Positions 23,424-25,868 of a DNA stretch of 25,868 bases are shown here, piece by piece. How positions within the stretch are numbered: position 1 is the stretch's first letter; each line of letters begins with the position of its first letter. Made by a program: the position numbers and the translations under genes. Source of the stretch: a virus; IMG/VR virus record IMGVR_UViG_3300025816_000066, positions 1-25,868 of that record; one strand, given 5' to 3'. The notes under the pieces were generated by a model that was not told the origin of the DNA, made no database searches, and saw only the letters and a program-made list of their open reading frames with translations.

Positions 23424-23761
23424 GATACTTCCAGCTAAAAGACTTCAACTGTCAGGAGACAGGCAACAATGAGATGTGTTCTGATTTTATGGATAAGTTG
23501 GATGAGTTACGCCATGTATGCGGATTTCCGTTTATCATTACCAGTGGGTACAGGGACAAGACCCACAGCATTGAAGCTAGAAAGGCAAAGGTCGGAACCC
23601 ACGGACAAGGGATAGCGGCAGACATTAGAATTAATAACGGAAACGAAGCGTACCAGATTATAAAGAACGCTCAGTCAATGGGCTTCAATGGGATAGGGGT
23701 AGCTAAGACCTTCATCCATGTCGATACTAGAAAGACTATGCCTGTTATCTGGACGTATTAA
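23420..23761 (+). CDS. Endolysin, M15 family peptidase
   Basis: A 113-residue zinc peptidase that cuts peptidoglycan peptide cross-links. SGYRDKTHS (42-50) leads to THGQGIAADI (His61, Asp68), and FIHVDTR supplies His100. These are the His-x6-Asp...His zinc ligands of the M15 (D-Ala-D-Ala carboxypeptidase) fold. The start at 23420 is preferred: it overlaps the holin stop, and the longer open frame from 23234 runs through the holin gene in a shadow frame. There is no signal peptide, so it needs the holin for export. Its TAA (23759-23761) overlaps the stop of the opposite-strand gene. Confidence 0.92.
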   Translation: MRYFQLKDFNCQETGNNEMCSDFMDKLDELRHVCGFPFIITSGYRDKTHSIEARKAKVGTHGQGIAADIRINNGNEAYQIIKNAQSMGFNGIGVAKTFIHVDTRKTMPVIWTY

Positions 23762-23907
23762 CTTAACAGGCTCTTTGCTGTCTTCTTAGACTTCCTGAAT
23801 GCCTTGGCTGTAGGCGCGCCTTTAGACCCAACCTTACGCATCTTCTCACCAGACCCAGCGGCTATTCTCTTTCTCTTAGCGTGTATGTTTGCGTATAAAC
23901 CTTTCAT
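23758..23907 (-). CDS. 49-residue highly basic phage protein
   Basis: MKGLYANIHAKRKRIAAGSG, then EKMRKVGSKGAPTAKAFRKS, with a Lys-rich end: about one third Lys/Arg and no acidic patch. I recall the NIHAKRKRI..GSGEKMRK.GSKGAPT core as a recurrent small phage protein without known function. It begins in a TAATG overlap with the previous minus-strand gene, and its stop overlaps the endolysin stop by 3 bases, so the genes run into one another tail to tail. Composition suggests nucleic-acid or RNA-polymerase binding; this is inference only. Confidence 0.75.
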   Translation of the reverse strand: MKGLYANIHAKRKRIAAGSGEKMRKVGSKGAPTAKAFRKSKKTAKSLLS

Positions 23908-24083
23908 TATTTCTTCAACATTGATTTCTTTTTACGGTACTTCTTTCTGCCTGCCTCATCTCGCAAAGCCTGTATAGCTTTTTCAGCTTGCTCTTTGTCT
24001 AGCGGCATAGAACGTGCGCGTTTAGCTTTTACTTTCTTTGGTCGTCCTACCTTACTTCCGTATGTACCCTTACCTTGCGGCAT
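23907..24083 (-). CDS. 58-residue highly basic phage protein
   Basis: It starts MPQGKGTYGSKVGRPKKVKA and continues through an amphipathic helix (LDKEQAEKAIQALRDEAG) to a basic end (RKKYRKKKSMLKK). GRPKK resembles an AT-hook-type minor-groove-binding tripeptide core (GRP flanked by Lys), so DNA binding is plausible. GGTAGGAG lies 6 bases upstream of the ATG, overlapping the stop of the previous gene. Its stop overlaps the next ATG (TAATG). I recall GKGTYGSKVGRPkK starts from other marine phage proteins, but no function. Confidence 0.75.
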   Translation of the reverse strand: MPQGKGTYGSKVGRPKKVKAKRARSMPLDKEQAEKAIQALRDEAGRKKYRKKKSMLKK

Positions 24084-24092
24084 TGTATTCTC

Positions 24093-24371
24093 CTACCATT
24101 TAGATTTGTTAGCCCAGTATGCCGCAGACATCTTACCCTTAGCGATGTTCTTAGCGTGTCGAGCCTTGAATGATTTACGTCTAGCCTTCTGTTTAGCTGA
24201 CTTAGGATTAGCCCCTGCACCTGATACGCCCTGCTGACCATAGCGAATAGTCTTTACTTGATCGCCAGACTTAGCGACAACAACGTGGGATTTTGTTGGA
24301 TGGTTAGGTGTACGCTTAGGTTTATTGTAACCAGATACGCCAATTCTTTTTAAGAGACTCTTCTTTTCCAT
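24093..24371 (-). CDS. 92-residue basic phage protein
   Basis: MEKKSLLKRIGVSGYNKPKR, a central KSHVVVAKSGDQVKTIRYGQ, then QGVSGAGANPKSAKQKARRK and SFKARHAKNIAKGKMSAAYW. This is a well-populated phage family in my memory (conserved V.A..gd..k.IRFGqQGV.G and FKARHAKNIAKGKMSAAYWA), with no established role. The start at 24371 excludes an unlikely upstream extension read through the terminator. It is the first gene after the UUCG terminator, with a TATAAT box only 7 bases before its ATG, so it would be translated from a very short leader or from read-through message. Confidence 0.82.
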   Translation of the reverse strand: MEKKSLLKRIGVSGYNKPKRTPNHPTKSHVVVAKSGDQVKTIRYGQQGVSGAGANPKSAKQKARRKSFKARHAKNIAKGKMSAAYWANKSKW

Positions 24372-24377
24372 GCTCTG

Positions 24378-24384
24378 ATTATAC
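24378..24384 (-). promoter_or_regulatory. TATAAT box immediately after the terminator (minus strand)
   Basis: On the minus strand, GTATAATCAG reads from 24384, with TATAAT at 24383-24378. It shares the GTATAATCA string found before the small terminase gene (51-59) and before the capsid gene (5778-5786). The ATG of the next gene starts 6 bases after the box, so any transcript from it would be nearly leaderless. No -35 box is seen; that place is occupied by the terminator hairpin. Confidence 0.35.
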
Positions 24385-24385
24385 C

Positions 24386-24406
24386 AAAAAAAGCCCCCGA
24401 AGGGGC
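24386..24406 (-). terminator. Intrinsic terminator with UUCG tetraloop (minus strand)
   Basis: Read on the minus strand, GCCCC-TTCG-GGGGC is a perfect 5-bp GC stem with the extra-stable C(UUCG)G loop, followed by seven T residues (24392-24386). It separates the ninB-ninG transcript from the three basic-protein genes. On the plus strand the stem is followed by AAAACAAC, so it acts only leftwards. Confidence 0.85.
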
Positions 24407-24451
24407 AAAACAACACTAGGTAACACACATGAAATAGAAAATTATATAAGA

Positions 24452-24477
24452 CCCATCAATCTCCACAATTGATAGGG
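24452..24477. other. Imperfect hairpin in the non-coding gap 24407-24521
   Basis: CCCATCAAT (24452-24460) pairs with ATTGATAGGG (24468-24477) apart from one bulged A, around a 7-base loop. On the minus strand it is followed by a short AT-rich stretch rather than a clean T-run. The 115-base gap holds no open frame. It may be a weak terminator or an mRNA 3'-end structure preceding the stronger UUCG terminator. Confidence 0.4.
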
Positions 24478-24521
24478 CCTAATTTGAAATTAATCTGTGC
24501 AGACAATCTCAATCTCAATAT

Positions 24522-24761
24522 CTATTCTACACTAAACGTAGGGTGATGCAACCTTAATTCTTCATCTGTAGGTGGTTCAGCAAGAGCCTCTTGTTCAGCC
24601 TCTACCTCAGACCAGATTAAGTCTATCTCTTCTACTGCATAAGCAGGCAGGGCAGAGCCATACAGCACAGCCTCAAAGATAGAATCCATCTGTACTGGAA
24701 CATGATGCATCTTTAAATCAATAGCCTTGCTCCGTAAATCGTTTAAAAATCCATTAGTCAT
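24522..24761 (-). CDS. 79-residue acidic unknown protein
   Basis: It starts MTNGFLNDLRSKAIDLKMHH, has a central hydrophobic helix (SIFEAVLYGSALPAYAVEEI), and ends with an acidic tail (EVEAEQEALAEPPTDEEL). No family is recognised. Its ATG overlaps the stop of the ninG-like gene (ATGA), so it is translationally coupled to recombination genes. The acidic, elongated composition could suit a DNA-mimic or protein-binding role, but nothing in the sequence proves this. It is the last gene before the terminator. Confidence 0.65.
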   Translation of the reverse strand: MTNGFLNDLRSKAIDLKMHHVPVQMDSIFEAVLYGSALPAYAVEEIDLIWSEVEAEQEALAEPPTDEELRLHHPTFSVE

Positions 24762-25162
24762 AACAATCTTTCCTCATGGTATTTAATCAAATCATTAAAC
24801 TCTTTTAACATATCCCTGTAATCAGCAGTGTACAACTTCTTGATCTTTCTCTTGTCTTGGTGCATCTGCCTAACAAAGTCTTCACCATACATATCTATCA
24901 TCCATAGAGTGTACTGTCCTTCAGCACTACCCTTGGACATACCAAAGGCATTACATCCTTTACACTGGGGGTGAACATTCTCAACCTCTAATGCCCAGTA
25001 CGAACTACTCCCCTTAGCTATGTAGTGACCACCATCACATTCCTTCCAGTGCATTCTCTTATCACAAGATACACACTGAACCATTCCATATTCATCTGCG
25101 GCAGAGATTCTTGCCAATTTCTGGATTGCAGTCAAACACTTAGAACGTAATGTAACAGCCAT
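24758..25162 (-). CDS. ninG: NinG/Rap-like zinc-binding recombination nuclease
   Basis: A 134-residue relative of lambda NinG (Rap), a structure-specific endonuclease acting on recombination intermediates. It has a treble-clef-like zinc core: CVSC (Cys30, Cys33), then CDGGHYIAKGSS (with His46), then ENVHPQCKGCNAF (His64, Cys67, Cys70). The GGHYI.kG and NVH.QC..CN signatures are those of the family. The start at 25162 is chosen because GAGG lies 6 bases upstream; the frame also extends to an ATG at 25201 without a good ribosome site. It is shorter than lambda NinG (about 200), mostly at the N-terminus. A 14-base inverted repeat lies just upstream (25182-25195). Confidence 0.85.
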   Translation of the reverse strand: MAVTLRSKCLTAIQKLARISAADEYGMVQCVSCDKRMHWKECDGGHYIAKGSSSYWALEVENVHPQCKGCNAFGMSKGSAEGQYTLWMIDMYGEDFVRQMHQDKRKIKKLYTADYRDMLKEFNDLIKYHEERLL

Positions 25163-25181
25163 AAATAACCTCATTTTACCA

Positions 25182-25195
25182 TACCCTGTAGGGTA
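25182..25195. promoter_or_regulatory. Operator-like inverted repeat upstream of ninG
   Basis: TACCCT-GT-AGGGTA is a perfect 6-bp inverted repeat with a 2-base centre, 20 bases before the ninG-like start. The tiny centre makes an RNA hairpin unlikely and a dimeric-protein binding site more likely. The related string TATACCCTAG occurs at 25271-25280, near the end of the upstream gene. The 114-base gap between these genes holds only an 18-codon GTG frame that I do not call. Confidence 0.4.
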
Positions 25196-25276
25196 GATCA
25201 TATTTTTACCTAAACGCGCTTAGAAAGCTCTACAAGCCCTTTAAACGCCCTTCCAGAACCCTTCACGGAGTATACC

Positions 25277-25399
25277 CTAGCGTTTGTTCTTCTTCTTTCT
25301 TTCTTCCCACAGTTTTTGTTCATCGCTAACCATATCCCACCAACCTTTCATACATATTCCGATTAGTATAAGCCATGCAATTCCTAGTAAAATTTCCAT
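25277..25399 (-). CDS. 40-residue single-pass membrane peptide
   Basis: It starts MEILLGIAWLILIGICMKGW and ends with a strongly basic tail (EERKKKNKR). One hydrophobic segment (residues 2-17) and a charged C-terminus predict a small inner-membrane protein, N-out and C-in. TAGGAG lies 6 bases before the ATG and overlaps the ninB stop; the start is 8 bases after that stop. Good spacing and a clear ribosome site argue for a real gene despite its size. The function is unknown. Its place between two recombination genes is unexpected. Confidence 0.65.
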   Translation of the reverse strand: MEILLGIAWLILIGICMKGWWDMVSDEQKLWEERKKKNKR

Positions 25400-25407
25400 G
25401 TTAACTC

Positions 25408-25827
25408 CTACTCAGTCATATCTTTTGAAGGGAATGGTATGTGTATACCAGTTCTCTCCACCAAACCCCGATTGATAGCGTCATATACTTTAGCTACTTT
25501 GTCAGAGTGTATCTCGGTAGTAGATTCTATGTCGTACATGGTGTTTTGAATCTGCTTCCAAAATAATTTAAATGATTGTTGTGTCCACGGTATCTCAATG
25601 TCACCCTTCATAAACTTAGCGTTCATCTGATGGTAGATACCTGCATCGTTTAGACGTCTAGCCGCCTCTTTGAAATAGACTTCCAGTGCCGCTTGTTGCT
25701 TTGGTGATCGTGGTTTACCAAACGTGTACCGAAAAGTAATATACTGCTTGTCTTCAAACAACTCATCGACAAACTTTTTAAACAATTCTTTCTTCTGTTC
25801 AGTGTTTACTGTGTACGCTTCACCCAT
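25408..25827 (-). CDS. ninB: NinB/Orf-like recombination protein
   Basis: A 139-residue protein resembling lambda NinB (Orf), a recombination mediator that acts on single-stranded DNA and SSB. The pattern runs ITFRYTFGKPRSPKQQAALE (a strand followed by a Q-rich RT.qQN-like helix), then DIEIPWTQQSFKLFWKQIQ, ESTTEIHSDKVAKVYDAINR and GIHIPFPSKD. The iPWT...K..w+.iQ and STTel....v..vYd..nR..v...GihvPFPS sequence is one I associate with phage NinB-like proteins. The start at 25827 has AAGGA 7 bases upstream; an ATG at 25848 would add seven residues without a ribosome site. It is partnered with the ninG-like gene downstream. Confidence 0.75.
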   Translation of the reverse strand: MGEAYTVNTEQKKELFKKFVDELFEDKQYITFRYTFGKPRSPKQQAALEVYFKEAARRLNDAGIYHQMNAKFMKGDIEIPWTQQSFKLFWKQIQNTMYDIESTTEIHSDKVAKVYDAINRGLVERTGIHIPFPSKDMTE

Positions 25828-25868
25828 TAGAGTTTCCTTCTTAACCATTGTGCACTTATAAATTCAGC

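Noticed and set aside
25206-25262. 18-codon GTG frame between the 40-residue peptide gene and ninG (minus strand)
   Set aside because: The ribosome site is weak, the length is tiny and it matches no known family; kept only as a note.
1-25868. tRNA genes, CRISPR arrays, integrase or insertion sequences
   Set aside because: I looked for cloverleaf-like GC-rich segments, regular spaced repeats and transposase or integrase motifs in the gaps and ORFs and saw none. A tRNA or covariance-model scan would be the decisive check.

Overview
The window is the structural (late) half of a lytic tailed phage with T7-like (podovirus) architecture, plus the edge of its replication/recombination module on the other strand. 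The late-gene order is terminase, portal, scaffold, capsid, tail adaptor, tail nozzle, three or four internal (ejection) proteins, tail fibre/spike and lysis. I see no integrase, attachment site, repressor, tRNA, rRNA, CRISPR or insertion sequence. Coding density is very high, genes often overlap by 1-14 bases (ATGA or TAATG), GC content is low to moderate, and bacterial Shine-Dalgarno sequences precede most starts. Several small families (the basic proteins at the right end, the cysteine-containing secreted protein, the fibre accessory proteins) are ones I associate from memory with marine podoviruses and uncultured marine phage contigs. The host is probably an aquatic Gram-negative bacterium, but the sequence does not identify it.

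Left end (1-2556, + strand): a promoter-like segment with a 10-bp tandem repeat and a TATAAT box; a putative small terminase; an interval with a 15-bp tandem repeat and a possibly frameshifted small ORF; two small unknown genes; and the large terminase.

Head module (2546-7055): a possible papain-like small protein, a small Gly/Ser-rich protein, the portal, a Bbp19-like protein and the scaffold. A strong promoter-like sequence and structured leader then precede the major capsid gene and a small capsid-associated gene. This pair is closed by a clear intrinsic terminator, so the capsid pair looks like its own highly expressed unit.

Tail and ejection module (7070-17590): tail adaptor (gp11-like), a 953-residue nozzle (gp12-like) with extra beta-rich modules spliced into it, a cupin-like protein, and gp14-, gp15- and gp16-like internal virion proteins. 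The gp16 equivalent appears as two overlapping genes in different frames.

Receptor-binding and lysis module (17656-23761): a tailspike with a T7-type anchor, a pectate-lyase-like beta-helix and a C-terminal module that is duplicated as most of the next gene; a small beta-rich protein; a holin-like protein; two secreted proteins of unknown role; a membrane-anchored coiled-coil protein (spanin candidate); a 3TM-type holin; and an M15 peptidase endolysin.

Right end (23758-25868, - strand): transcription converges on the lysis module. Reading leftwards from the right edge are a NinB-like recombination protein, a 40-residue membrane peptide, a NinG-like zinc nuclease, an unknown acidic protein, a UUCG-loop terminator, and three small, very basic proteins. 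The last of these overlaps the endolysin gene tail-to-tail by 4 bases. The early/replication region presumably continues beyond the right edge. No phage RNA polymerase is visible, and the promoter-like sites resemble host sigma-70 -10 boxes.
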